From assembly GCF_016741935.1 (NCBI RefSeq), contig NZ_JAERRG010000001.1, positions 1,860,001 through 1,924,000 of the forward strand: a DNA stretch of 64,000 bases, given 5' to 3'. This document shows, piece by piece, positions 33,683 to 42,770 of this stretch. The DNA comes from Streptomyces endocoffeicus (GTDB lineage Bacteria > Actinomycetota > Actinomycetes > Streptomycetales > Streptomycetaceae). A model generated the notes under the pieces. It was not told the origin of the DNA. It worked only from the letters and a program-made list of their open reading frames with translations, and did no database searches. How positions within the stretch are numbered: the first letter of the stretch is position 1; each line of letters opens with the position of its first letter. Made by a program: the position numbers and the translations under genes.

Positions 33683-34828
33683 TTGCCAGAGCAGAACCGC
33701 ATCGGAGTCGGACTGATCTCCGTCGGAGTGATGGGGCGGCTCCACGCGCGCTCCTATCTTCAGAGTCAGCAGTTCTTCCCGGAGCTGCCGAAGCGCGCGG
33801 AACTCGTGATCGCCGCCGACCCGGATCCGAATGGACGCGCCTACGCAACCGAAGCGCTCGGATTCCGCGAGACGACGAATGACTATCGCCAACTTCTCGC
33901 ACATCCGGACGTGGACGTCGTGTCCATCTGCTCGCCGAATTTCCTGCACCACGAGATCGCGCTCGCGACCATCGACGCCGGCAAGCACTTCTGGATCGAA
34001 AAGCCGATGGGCCGCAGCGCCCGCGAGTCCCGGGAGATCGCGCAGGGCGCGGCCGCGGCGGGACTCTTCACGGCGGTCGGCTTCAATTATCGCCACGCTC
34101 CGGCGGTAGCCGAGGCACGCCGCCTGATCCGCTCCGGCGAGCTCGGGCGCATCACCAATCTGCAGATCCGCATGATCACCAGCTACGCCTCCGACCCGAA
34201 CCAGGGCTTCACCTGGCGGTACGAACAGGCGCAGGCCGGCTCCGGGGTGCTCGGCGACGTCCTGAGTCACGGCTTCGACCTGGCGCAGTTCCTCGTGGCC
34301 CCCATCATCTCGGTGAACGCGGTCACCGAGCGCTTCATCCCGCGGCGTCCGCTCCCCGAAGGCGGTTCCCGCGAGGTCGAGAACGAGGACTACGCGGCCC
34401 TGCTCGCTCGCTTCGACGGGGGTGCGATCGGCATGTTCGAGACCACCCGCGTCGCGATCGGTCCGCACGCGGAGTACATCATCGAGGTCTACGGCACCAA
34501 GGGCTCGCTGCGTTGGAACTTCGACCGCATGAACCAGCTCGAGCTGGCTGACAACGGCAGCGGCTACCGCACGATCATGACTCCCACGTCATACGGCGAG
34601 TTCGGCCGCTTCCAACCGAACGCCGGGCCCGGCATCGGCTTCAACGACCTCAAGACGATCGAGGCGGCGCTGTTCCTGCGCTCGGTCGCGGAAGGCGTGC
34701 AGCTCGCGCCGTCGGCTGCCGACGGCTGGTCGGCCTCCGAGCTGGTCGATGTGTCGCTTCGCAGTGCCGAGTCCGGCCAGTGGATCAACGTCCCCGCTGT
34801 CACCGGCACGACCACGACGCAGGCATAG
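33683..34828 (+). CDS. Gfo/Idh/MocA family oxidoreductase (1 of 3)
   Basis: This 381-residue protein has an N-terminal Rossmann domain (GLISVGVMGRLHARSYLQSQ), the EKPMGRSARES signature and a substrate domain with GSGVLGDVLSHGFDLAQFLV, whose Asp/His pair is catalytic in the family. It would oxidise a polyol or sugar hydroxyl with NAD(P). The start is TTG behind GAAGGAG. It is the only island gene on the plus strand, so it may be regulated separately. Confidence 0.88.
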   Translation: MPEQNRIGVGLISVGVMGRLHARSYLQSQQFFPELPKRAELVIAADPDPNGRAYATEALGFRETTNDYRQLLAHPDVDVVSICSPNFLHHEIALATIDAGKHFWIEKPMGRSARESREIAQGAAAAGLFTAVGFNYRHAPAVAEARRLIRSGELGRITNLQIRMITSYASDPNQGFTWRYEQAQAGSGVLGDVLSHGFDLAQFLVAPIISVNAVTERFIPRRPLPEGGSREVENEDYAALLARFDGGAIGMFETTRVAIGPHAEYIIEVYGTKGSLRWNFDRMNQLELADNGSGYRTIMTPTSYGEFGRFQPNAGPGIGFNDLKTIEAALFLRSVAEGVQLAPSAADGWSASELVDVSLRSAESGQWINVPAVTGTTTTQA

Positions 34829-34847
34829 ACCCGCGGAGCACACAGAA

Positions 34848-34920
34848 GGGGCGGAGTTCCCCCGATCTCCGCCCCGGCTGTCGGCGCGACCCCGACCAGA
34901 CCGCCTCCGGTCCGGGTCGC
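34848..34920. terminator. Two hairpins between convergent oxidoreductase genes
   Basis: GGGGCGGAG (34848-34856) pairs with CTCCGCCCC (34867-34875). A second, longer imperfect hairpin spans 34886-34920 (GCGACCC...GGGTCGC). They lie between the ends of the plus-strand and minus-strand Gfo/Idh/MocA genes and probably act in both directions. Confidence 0.75.
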
Positions 34921-34924
34921 GTCT

Positions 34925-35929
34925 TCACTCGGTGAGGCGGATTACCGCACCTTCCTCAGCCGAGCGGTGTGCGGCGTCGGCGATGAGCAAAGCCGCGCGT
35001 CCGTCTTCGAAGGTCGGACTCGTCGACTCCTCGCCGCGCGCGAGCTTGATGAACTCGGCCAGCTCGCGCACGTAGGCCTCCGCGTAGCGCTCGATGAAGA
35101 AGTCAAGATAGGGCCGTTTCGCCTCCACCGCGGTGGATGTGGAGACGCTCACCAGGCTGGACGGTGCGTTGGCCACGAGCAGCAGCCCCTCCGCGCCGAG
35201 CGCCTCGAGTCGCTGGTCGTAGCCGATCGCGCTGTGCCTCGAGTTCGCGATCGTGGCGATGGCACCGGAGGCCGCACGCAGCACGACGGCGACGGTGTCG
35301 TAGTCACCGTGTTCACGAGCGCCCTCGTCGAACAACCGCGCGCCAGTCGCACTCACCTCGACGATCTCGCCGAGGAAGAAGCGAGCCATGTCGAAGTCGT
35401 GGATGGTCATGTCGCGGAAGATCCCGCCGGAGGCCGCGATGTAGTCGGCCGGAGGCGGCCCGGGGTCGCGGCTGGTGATCGACAAGTGCTCGAGCTCGCC
35501 GATCTCGCCGGCGGCGACGCGCGTGCGTGTCTCGGCGAAGGCGGGGTCGAAGCGCTGGTTGAATCCGAGCGCGACCGGCACGGAGCTCGCCGCGACCTTC
35601 GGGCGCAGCGCGTCGACCCGCGCGATGTCGAGGTCGATCGGCTTCTCGCAGAGCACCGGGAGACCGGCGTCGACACAGGCCTCGATGAGGGTGACATGCG
35701 TCGGCGTCGGCGATGCCACCAGCACGGCATCCACCTCCGCGGAGTCGAGCAGCCGCTCGGGGGAATCGGTCGCGGTTCCCCCGTAGCGGGCGGCGACCGA
35801 CTCCGCGCCCGCCAGATACGGGTCGGCGACCCAGGAGAGCGTCGCATCGGGATCCGCGGCGATGCTCGCCGCGTGCACCTGGCCGATCCGGCCGGTGCCA
35901 ATGAGGCCGAAACGAACCTGATCTCGCAT
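34925..35929 (-). CDS. iolG: Inositol 2-dehydrogenase-like oxidoreductase (Gfo/Idh/MocA, 2 of 3)
   Basis: This 334-residue protein matches the IolG subgroup: GLIGTGRIGQVHAASI, CEKPIDLDI, and the diagnostic SGGIFRDMTIHDFDMARF segment with the catalytic Asp-His pair. IolG oxidises myo-inositol or related cyclitols to the 2-ketone with NAD. GGAGG precedes the ATG. In an island with an IolD homologue, a cyclitol or sugar substrate is likely, although IolG relatives also oxidise other polyols. Confidence 0.82.
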   Translation of the reverse strand: MRDQVRFGLIGTGRIGQVHAASIAADPDATLSWVADPYLAGAESVAARYGGTATDSPERLLDSAEVDAVLVASPTPTHVTLIEACVDAGLPVLCEKPIDLDIARVDALRPKVAASSVPVALGFNQRFDPAFAETRTRVAAGEIGELEHLSITSRDPGPPPADYIAASGGIFRDMTIHDFDMARFFLGEIVEVSATGARLFDEGAREHGDYDTVAVVLRAASGAIATIANSRHSAIGYDQRLEALGAEGLLLVANAPSSLVSVSTSTAVEAKRPYLDFFIERYAEAYVRELAEFIKLARGEESTSPTFEDGRAALLIADAAHRSAEEGAVIRLTE

Positions 35930-36040
35930 GATCGCGAGCCTCCGATCACAGAGTTGTCCTCGGGCAAATGGTCTACGGGTGACGCTAATTCGCAGCTCAG
36001 CCGGTGGAATGTGCCAGATCAGAACACCGCCGAGCCAATG

Positions 36041-36772
36041 TCACGCCGCGGTGTACGTACCGTCGATGACCAGTTCCGCGCCGCTCATATAGCCGGCCTC
36101 GTCCGAGGCGAGGAACACGACCGCGGCGGAGATCTCGGACGGCTGCGCCCAGCGGCCGAAGCGTGACGACTCGGGGGGCAGGGCCGTCGGATCCGCGCGG
36201 AGAAGAGGGGTATCCGTCTCGCCGGGAAAGACCGCGTTGACCCGGATCCGGTGCTCGGCCAGCTCGAGGGCGGCCGCCTTGGTCATGCCGCGCACCGCCC
36301 ACTTCGACGCGACATACGCGAAGTTGTCGGTGAAGCCGACCAGGCCCGACGTCGAGCAGATGTTCACGATCGATCCTCCACCGGCCGCCTTCATCGACTC
36401 CACGACCGTTTGCATTCCGAGGAACGGGCCGACCTGGTTCACGTCGATCACACGGCGGTACTCGCTCTCCTCCACCGTCTCGACCCGGTTGGCTCGCGCG
36501 ATCCCGGCGTTGTTGACGAGCACCGTCGGGTGCCCGAACGCCGCCACACACTCCGCCACGACACGCTGCCAGTCTGCGATCGAGGTGACATCTCCCAGCA
36601 GCCGGCGGAAGCGATCCGGCCCCATCTCGTCAGCCGGCGCCGGTCCGGAACCGGGGGTGATGTCGAACCCGATGACCCGTGCCCCCGCGTGTACGAGGGC
36701 GCGAGCGTGCTCCTCGCCCATGCCGCTGCCCGCGCCGCTCACGATGGCGACCTTTCCGCCGAGCCGGTCCAT
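36041..36772 (-). CDS. SDR-family oxidoreductase, tandem paralogue A
   Basis: This 243-residue SDR has VAIVSGAGSGMGEEHARAL, NNAG and YVASKWAVRGMTKAAALEL with the Tyr/Lys pair. It closely resembles the adjacent gene at 36811 over the active site and C-terminus (AEISAAVVFLASDEAGYMSG here), pointing to tandem duplication. GAGGAG precedes the ATG. Probable polyol or hydroxy-acid dehydrogenase. Confidence 0.9.
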   Translation of the reverse strand: MDRLGGKVAIVSGAGSGMGEEHARALVHAGARVIGFDITPGSGPAPADEMGPDRFRRLLGDVTSIADWQRVVAECVAAFGHPTVLVNNAGIARANRVETVEESEYRRVIDVNQVGPFLGMQTVVESMKAAGGGSIVNICSTSGLVGFTDNFAYVASKWAVRGMTKAAALELAEHRIRVNAVFPGETDTPLLRADPTALPPESSRFGRWAQPSEISAAVVFLASDEAGYMSGAELVIDGTYTAA

Positions 36773-36810
36773 GACGCTCCTCTGCCGTGACGATTCGGTG
36801 TCGTGTCGGT

Positions 36811-37569
36811 TCACTGGGCGGTGAAGGCTCCATCGACGACCACCTCGGTGCCGCTCATGTACGACGACTCGTCCGAGGCGAGGAACACCGCCGCGGCCGA
36901 GACCTCCTCGGGACGTGCCCACCGCCCGAACGGCAGGTCCTCGGCCGGCGGCATCGAGGCGGAGGGAGTCTTGGCGTTCTCGCGGATCATGGGCGTATCG
37001 GTGTCGCCGGGGCAGACCGCGTTGACTCGGATGCCGTACTCGACGAGCTCGAGCGCGGCGGCCTTGGTCATGCCGCGCACCGCCCACTTCGACGCGACGT
37101 AGGAGAAGATGTCGGCGAAACCGACGAGCGCCGCGCTGGACGCGATGTTCACGATCGAGCCGCCACCGGATTCCCGCATGGCCGGGATCACCGCCCGCAT
37201 GCCGAGGAACGTCCCGACCTGGTTGATGTCGATCACTCGTCGATAGTCCGCCTCGGTCACGCTTTCGAGACGCTGCAGCGGCGATACGCCGGCGTTGTTG
37301 ACGAGCACGTTGATCGCGCCGAACCGCTCGACACCGGTTTGGACGGCATGGCTCCAGTCCGCGGCGGTGCGCACGTCGCCGCGCAGGAAGACGACACGAT
37401 CCACGCCGTACTCCTCGGCCAGCGTCTGGCCCGCGTCCTCGTTCAGGTCGAAGGCGACCACACGCGCCCCCTGGTCCAGGAACGCACGGGTGTGGGAAAG
37501 GCCCATCCCCCGCGACGCTCCGCTGATGACGGCGACCTTCCCGGCCAGGCGGGTTCCCTGTGAAGTCAT
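36811..37569 (-). CDS. SDR-family oxidoreductase, tandem paralogue B
   Basis: This 252-residue SDR has VAVISGASRGMGLSHTRAFL, NNAG, and SYVASKWAVRGMTKAAALEL; the latter stretch is nearly identical to that of the neighbour at 36041. It is 38 bases upstream of that gene in the same direction. The pair may act on two stereocentres or successive intermediates; this is inference. Confidence 0.9.
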   Translation of the reverse strand: MTSQGTRLAGKVAVISGASRGMGLSHTRAFLDQGARVVAFDLNEDAGQTLAEEYGVDRVVFLRGDVRTAADWSHAVQTGVERFGAINVLVNNAGVSPLQRLESVTEADYRRVIDINQVGTFLGMRAVIPAMRESGGGSIVNIASSAALVGFADIFSYVASKWAVRGMTKAAALELVEYGIRVNAVCPGDTDTPMIRENAKTPSASMPPAEDLPFGRWARPEEVSAAAVFLASDESSYMSGTEVVVDGAFTAQ

Positions 37570-37621
37570 GGGCTCTTCCTCGTTCTCGGCGACGGTGTGG
37601 GCTGATGGCGGATCGGGGCGC

Positions 37622-39121
37622 TCACTGCCGCCCGATCCTGATGAAGACGTCGGGCTTGGCACGGGCCAGGTGGCTCGCATAGGCGATTCCGGCGATGAGC
37701 ACGACCGGCAGCAGCAGGGTCATCAGGAGCGACGCCGTCTCCCCCGCCCCGATCAGGGCGTCGACGTGCACGACGCTCAGCACGAGGATGGACAGGAGCC
37801 CGATCAGCCCCAGGATCGGCGCGACGACCGTCTTCCAGACGCGCGCCGGGGTGTCGACGCGGTTCTTGGCGAAGTAGGCGATGATCGCGATCGACACCAG
37901 GCACATGAGGAAGATCACGATGATCGCGCCGAGGCCGTTCGTCCGGATGTAGATCGTGAACGCGTTCGTGCCGTCGTTCTCGAAACCGGTCACCGCTGCC
38001 AGCGCGACGACCGTCACCAGGGTGAGCACGGTGACGACCACCGAGGCGATGTGCGGCGAATGGTGGCGCGGGTGCGCGGCGCCGAACCGGCTGGGGAAGA
38101 CCCCGTCCTTACCGAGCGAGAAGCCGTAGCGCGAGATCGTGTTGTGCTGCGCGAGCAGACACGCGAACGTCGAGGTGATCACCAGCACCCTGATGACGTC
38201 GGGGAGAACGGTGCCGAGGTAGCGCGCGGCTGTTTCACCGAAGAGGCTCGCGGGGTCGGCCTTCGCCGCGCCCGCGACGCCGTCCGGACCGAGCGCCGTG
38301 AGGAACGCCCACGCGGCGATGACGTAGAAGGCCCCGATGAGGATGACCGAAAGATACGTCGCGCGAGGCACCGTCTTCTCGGGGTCCTTGGCCTCCTCGC
38401 GGTAGATCGCCGCCGATTCGAAGCCGATGAAGCAGAGCATGCCGAAGAGCAGAGCGAGGCCGAAGCCGCCATCGGTGACGGCGCCCGCCGTGAGCGGCCG
38501 CACGGGGATGCCGCCCGGCCCGCCGTCGATGAAGGCGACCGTGTCGAAGGCGATCACGAGCAGTACCTCGAGTCCGAGCGCGACGCCGAGCACCTTCGCG
38601 GAGAACTCGATGTGGCGGTAGGAGAAGATGCCGGTGAGGGCGGCGCCGACGAGAGCCCAGACGTACCAGGGTATGTCTGGGCCGTGGAAGGTGCCGGTCA
38701 CGAGCTGCCACACATACACGCCGAAAGCGATCCAGGTCGGCAAGGCAAGCAGCAGGTAGCCGAACAGCGCGACGAACGCCCCACCAAGTCCGACCCTCCG
38801 GCCGAGCCCAGCCGTGATGTACGCGTAGAAGGCACCGGGCCGGCTCACATAGCGCGTCATTGTGGCGTAGCCGAACGCGAACAGCAGCACGATGAGCATG
38901 ATCATCGCGTATGCGGGCACGATCGCGTACCCGGCGAAGCCGATCACCGAGGGCATCAGCCCGACTACCACGAGGAGCGGAGCGGCGAAGGCGACGACCG
39001 AGAACACGATCGAACCGACGCCGAGTCGGCCTTTCAGACCTTGGGCCGGCGCGTCGTCATCGACTTCGACGGTCGGCGGAGCGGCTTCGGAATTTCTCTG
39101 TGCAGCCACCATCGGCTCCAT
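37622..39121 (-). CDS. APC-superfamily amino acid permease (second in island)
   Basis: This 499-residue, 12-14-helix protein shares the layout of the permease at 28229: SVVAFAAPLLVVVGLMPSVI, SRPGAFYAYITAGLGRRVGL, GFESAAIYREEAKDPEKTVP and SRYGFSLGKDGVFPSRFGAA. Two APC carriers suggest uptake of amine-bearing or zwitterionic substrates, possibly two related ones. ATG codons at 39121 and 39112 are possible starts. It lies 52 bases upstream of SDR paralogue B. Confidence 0.88.
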   Translation of the reverse strand: MEPMVAAQRNSEAAPPTVEVDDDAPAQGLKGRLGVGSIVFSVVAFAAPLLVVVGLMPSVIGFAGYAIVPAYAMIMLIVLLFAFGYATMTRYVSRPGAFYAYITAGLGRRVGLGGAFVALFGYLLLALPTWIAFGVYVWQLVTGTFHGPDIPWYVWALVGAALTGIFSYRHIEFSAKVLGVALGLEVLLVIAFDTVAFIDGGPGGIPVRPLTAGAVTDGGFGLALLFGMLCFIGFESAAIYREEAKDPEKTVPRATYLSVILIGAFYVIAAWAFLTALGPDGVAGAAKADPASLFGETAARYLGTVLPDVIRVLVITSTFACLLAQHNTISRYGFSLGKDGVFPSRFGAAHPRHHSPHIASVVVTVLTLVTVVALAAVTGFENDGTNAFTIYIRTNGLGAIIVIFLMCLVSIAIIAYFAKNRVDTPARVWKTVVAPILGLIGLLSILVLSVVHVDALIGAGETASLLMTLLLPVVLIAGIAYASHLARAKPDVFIRIGRQ

Positions 39122-39248
39122 TCATCGCTAATTTCGGCGGAAATCCGAGGTTCATGATGGCGAACACCGAAAGAGCATACATGCCCCGTTCTGGGACACT
39201 TTTGAGTGCTTCTCGCCTTGTTTCTCCAGTCACGCGACGGCGCGCAGC

Positions 39249-39290
39249 CGACGGGGAGACCCGAAGCTTCGATTCCGGGGCTCCCCGTCG
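39249..39290 (-). terminator. Hairpin downstream of aldehyde dehydrogenase gene
   Basis: CGACGGGGAG (39249-39258) pairs with CTCCCCGTCG (39281-39290), 19 bases past the stop at 39309. The 187-base gap that holds it has no gene and should carry the permease promoter. Confidence 0.65.
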
Positions 39291-39308
39291 AGAAAAGAGC
39301 GCGTCCGA

Positions 39309-40664
39309 CTACTTCGCGAAGCGGTAGAGCTTTTTGTTCGCGAACTCGAGCATGCCGACCTTGCCCATCTCGCGGCCGTAACCCGACTTCTTGACGCCGC
39401 CGAAGGGCACGTCCGGACCGCCGAGGCCGTTGGCGTTGACGAACACCATGCCGACGTCGAGCTGGTCGCCGACGCACTCGGCGCGCTCCAAGTCGTCACA
39501 GATGACGACCGAGCCGAGGCCGTAGGGCGTGGAGTTGGCGAGCTCGATCGCTTCCTCGTCGCTGGAGACGCGGTAGAGCTGCGCCACCGGGCCGAACAAC
39601 TCCTCGCTGTAGACGTCCATGCCCAGGGTGATGTCGCCGATGACGCTCGGCGTGTAGACGTTGCCCCGCGGCTGGTTGTCACCGACGAGGATCGTCGCGC
39701 CCTGCTCGATGGCGCCCCGCACCTGGGCTGTCAGCGTCTTGGTCGCGGAGTCGGACGAGAGCGGCCCGTAATCGCCGTTCTCGTACGACTGGGCTCCGAT
39801 CGCGGCGGTGAACTTCGCCGCGAACTCCTCGTAGTAGCGATCGATGACGACGATGCGCTTCGAGCCGATGCAGCTCTGCCCCGTGTTGTCCATGCGGCCG
39901 GCCACCGCGTGCTCGACCGCGCCGTCGATGTCGGCCGTGTCGAGCACCAGGAACACATCGGAGCCGCCCAGCTCGAGCACGCACTTCTTCAGCGCACGGC
40001 CGGCCTGCTCGGCGACGATCGCACCGGCGCGCTCGGAGCCGGTGAGCGAGACGCCCTGTACGCGGTCGTCGGCGATCATGTCGGCGATCTGCTGGTGGGT
40101 CGAGAACACGTTCACGTACGCGCCATCGGGGAAACCGGCGTCGAGGAACAACCGCTGCAGCGCGAGTGCCGACTCCGGGCACTGGGCGGCGTGACGCAGA
40201 ATGACCGTATTGCCGAGGATCAGATTCGGTACCGCGAATCGCACGACCTGGTAGTACGGGTAGTTCCACGGCATGACCCCGAGGATCACGCCGGTGCCCT
40301 GGTAGCGGAAGAAGGTCCGCAGTCCGTCGGCGACCTCGAGCTGCTCATCGGCGAGCCACCGCTCCGCGTTGTCGGCGAAGGCGGCACTGATCTTGGCCGC
40401 GAACTGGATCTCGCCGATTCCCTGCGGAATCGGCTTGCCCATCTCGCGGTTGATGATCTTCGCGAGTTCGTCTTGGCGCTCGATGAAGAGCTCGGCGAGA
40501 CGCCGAGCGTGAGCGGCACGTTCGCGCACCGTGGTTCGGTGGGACCACCCCTGGTATGTCCTGTGGGTAGCCGCGAGGGCGGCCTCGATCTCCTCCGCGG
40601 TCGCCGCGGGGTATTCGGCGACGGTCTCGCCGGTGGACGGGTCGGTAACGGCGAAGGTGCCCAT
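39309..40664 (-). CDS. NAD(P)-dependent aldehyde dehydrogenase (succinate-semialdehyde type)
   Basis: This 451-residue ALDH has the catalytic set Asn134 (MPWNYP), Glu231 (LELGGSD) and Cys265 (TGQSCIGSKR). Its length and the RTTVRERAAHARRLAELFIE segment fit the short succinate-semialdehyde dehydrogenase group. It is not of the CoA-acylating methylmalonate-semialdehyde (IolA) type by appearance. It would oxidise a semialdehyde after chain opening or transamination. AAGGAGGAGG precedes the ATG. Confidence 0.9.
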   Translation of the reverse strand: MGTFAVTDPSTGETVAEYPAATAEEIEAALAATHRTYQGWSHRTTVRERAAHARRLAELFIERQDELAKIINREMGKPIPQGIGEIQFAAKISAAFADNAERWLADEQLEVADGLRTFFRYQGTGVILGVMPWNYPYYQVVRFAVPNLILGNTVILRHAAQCPESALALQRLFLDAGFPDGAYVNVFSTHQQIADMIADDRVQGVSLTGSERAGAIVAEQAGRALKKCVLELGGSDVFLVLDTADIDGAVEHAVAGRMDNTGQSCIGSKRIVVIDRYYEEFAAKFTAAIGAQSYENGDYGPLSSDSATKTLTAQVRGAIEQGATILVGDNQPRGNVYTPSVIGDITLGMDVYSEELFGPVAQLYRVSSDEEAIELANSTPYGLGSVVICDDLERAECVGDQLDVGMVFVNANGLGGPDVPFGGVKKSGYGREMGKVGMLEFANKKLYRFAK

Positions 40665-40717
40665 CTGTCCTCCTCCTTGATTTCTTGGGGCGTTCCGGAT
40701 GCTGTGCCGGAAGAGAT

Positions 40718-40750
40718 GGCTGCCCCGCGACGGGATGCCGTGGGGCAGCC
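40718..40750 (-). terminator. Hairpin between the IolD-like and aldehyde dehydrogenase genes
   Basis: GGCTGCCCC (40718-40726) pairs with GGGGCAGCC (40742-40750), 27 bases past the IolD-like stop. There is no U-tract, so it could be a partial terminator or an mRNA-stabilising element that sets relative levels. Confidence 0.5.
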
Positions 40751-40777
40751 GCGGTCGTCCGCGCGCTGGGATTCCGC

Positions 40778-42733
40778 TCAGACCTCGCTGCCGGGAGCGA
40801 TCGTCGGGCCGTAGTAGCGCTGGCGCTCACGGCCTTCGCGGTGCTTCTCGCCGCCTTCCAAGGTCTCGGGGCGCTCCGAGGTCATCGGGGCGCCGACGTC
40901 CCAGAAGGCGCCACTCCCCGTGAGGTAACGCCAGGGCTCCACGTGGGCCACCACGACGGCCGGGCGGCCCTGGACTCCGCGGGCCTCCTCGAGTGCCGAC
41001 TTGAACTCCTCGATCGTCGTGGTCGACCACGAGACCGCGCCCATACTGGCCGCGTTCGCGGCGATGTCGACGGGCACGACGGGCCCGTCGAGGCGACCGG
41101 TCTCCGCGCTCCGCTCGCGCAGCTGAGTGCCGAACTCATGGCCCGGGCCGCCCTTGGCGACCTGCAACGGCCAGATGCACTGATGCCCGCTGTTGTCGAT
41201 GATCACGACGGTGATCTTCTGGTGTTCCTGAACCGCGGTGATGAGCTCGGTCGGCTGCATGTAGTACGTGCCGTCACCGATCAGGACGAAGACATCGCCC
41301 GGCGCCTCCGATCGGGCGAACCGATAGCCGAGACCGGCAGGCAGCTCGTGCCCCATGCAGGAGTTCGCGTACTCGGAGAGCACCTTCGTGCCGTTCGAGG
41401 TGTCCCAAGCCTTGTGGACACCGCCGACCACACCACCGGAGCCGAGCACGAGCGCGTCGTCGGCGCCCGTGTGCTTGTTGAGCACGTCGATCACCTGCGC
41501 CTGGCTCATGTTCTCGCCGGGGATGTCTTCCAGGTCGTGCCCGAGCACGTCGGCCGTGGCTCGGCGCGCGCCCGCGATCTCGTCGCGGTAGCCCTCGGCG
41601 CTCTGGTACGCGGCCGCGGTCAGCCCCTCGTGCAGCGCGGTGAGCGACAGCTTCGCGTCTCCGACGACGGGATACGAGCCCATTTTGTGCGCGTCGAAGG
41701 AGCTGACGTTGAAGTGCACCAACCGGACATCGGGGTTCTCGAACAGCGAGTGCGACGCGGTGATGAAGTCCTGCAGCCGGGAGCCGACGCTGATCACGCA
41801 GTCCGCGCGCCCGGCGATCCGGTTGGCGCCGATCGTGCCGTCGACCCCGAGCCCGCCGAGGTTGAGGTCTGAGATCGGGCCCATCCCCTTGCCGGCGTAG
41901 GTCTCCGTGACGGGGATCCCGAAGTCAGCGCTGAGCCTCGCGAGCTCGTCGGCCGCATCCGAGTAGCGCACGCCGCCGCCGGCGATGAAGACCGGCCGCC
42001 GCGCACGGCGGATGATCTCGATCGCGTCGCGGATCTCCTCCCGCGCCGCCGGTCGGCGGCGGATGGGCCAGACGCGCGGGCTGAAGAACTCCTCGGGGAA
42101 GTCGTAAGCCTCACCCTGGATGTCCTGCGGAAGACAGACGACGACCGCACCGGTGTCGACCGGGTCCGTCAGAACCCGCATCGCCTCGGGCAGGGTCACC
42201 AGCAGCTGAGAGGGAGTGGTGATGCGGTCGAAGTACCGGCTCACCGGGCGAAAGGCATCGTTGGCCGACACGTCTCGCTCCACCGGGTGCTCGATCTGCT
42301 GGAGCACCGGGTCGCCCTTGCGGTTGTTGATGATGTCGGCGGGGAGCAGCAGGACCGGGAGGCGATTCGTGGTCGCGGTGGCGGCGCCGCTGATCATGTT
42401 GGTCGAGCCCGGGCCGGCGGACGCGGTGCAGGCGAGGGTCGACGCACGATTGGTCGCCTTGGCGTACCCGATTGCCGCGTGGACCATCGACTGCTCGTTC
42501 TTGCCGGCGAAATGAGGGAAGTCGACGCCGTACTCGTCGATGCCCTGGGCCACGCCGACCGAATTGCCGTGACCGAAGATTCCGTACATCCCCGGGATCA
42601 GGCGACGGCGCTCGCCATCAAGTTCGCTGTACTGAACCTGTAGGTACTCGACGATCGCCTGCGCGACGGTGCGCCGGCGCACGCTCTTGCTGGGGGCGCC
42701 GACTGCGCTGTCGGCGGCCGCGGTGGTGGTCAT
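40778..42733 (-). CDS. iolD: IolD-like ThDP-dependent cyclic-dione acylhydrolase
   Basis: This 651-residue ThDP enzyme aligns over its length with Bacillus IolD (trihydroxycyclohexane-1,2-dione hydrolase): GIFGHGNSVGVAQGIDE, GKNEQSMVHAA with catalytic Glu80, LPADIINNRKGDPVLQQIEH, NDAFRPVSRYFDRIT, and the ThDP/Mg motif GDG (486-488) to Asn514. It differs from IolD in details around the C-terminus (SGHQCIWPL), so the ring substrate may be a variant. IolD opens a cyclic 1,2-dione between carbonyl carbons. AGGAGAAGG precedes the ATG. Confidence 0.85.
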   Translation of the reverse strand: MTTTAAADSAVGAPSKSVRRRTVAQAIVEYLQVQYSELDGERRRLIPGMYGIFGHGNSVGVAQGIDEYGVDFPHFAGKNEQSMVHAAIGYAKATNRASTLACTASAGPGSTNMISGAATATTNRLPVLLLPADIINNRKGDPVLQQIEHPVERDVSANDAFRPVSRYFDRITTPSQLLVTLPEAMRVLTDPVDTGAVVVCLPQDIQGEAYDFPEEFFSPRVWPIRRRPAAREEIRDAIEIIRRARRPVFIAGGGVRYSDAADELARLSADFGIPVTETYAGKGMGPISDLNLGGLGVDGTIGANRIAGRADCVISVGSRLQDFITASHSLFENPDVRLVHFNVSSFDAHKMGSYPVVGDAKLSLTALHEGLTAAAYQSAEGYRDEIAGARRATADVLGHDLEDIPGENMSQAQVIDVLNKHTGADDALVLGSGGVVGGVHKAWDTSNGTKVLSEYANSCMGHELPAGLGYRFARSEAPGDVFVLIGDGTYYMQPTELITAVQEHQKITVVIIDNSGHQCIWPLQVAKGGPGHEFGTQLRERSAETGRLDGPVVPVDIAANAASMGAVSWSTTTIEEFKSALEEARGVQGRPAVVVAHVEPWRYLTGSGAFWDVGAPMTSERPETLEGGEKHREGRERQRYYGPTIAPGSEV

Positions 42734-42770
42734 GCCTTCTCCTGGGTCTACGGTTGCCAGAGGGAAAAAA

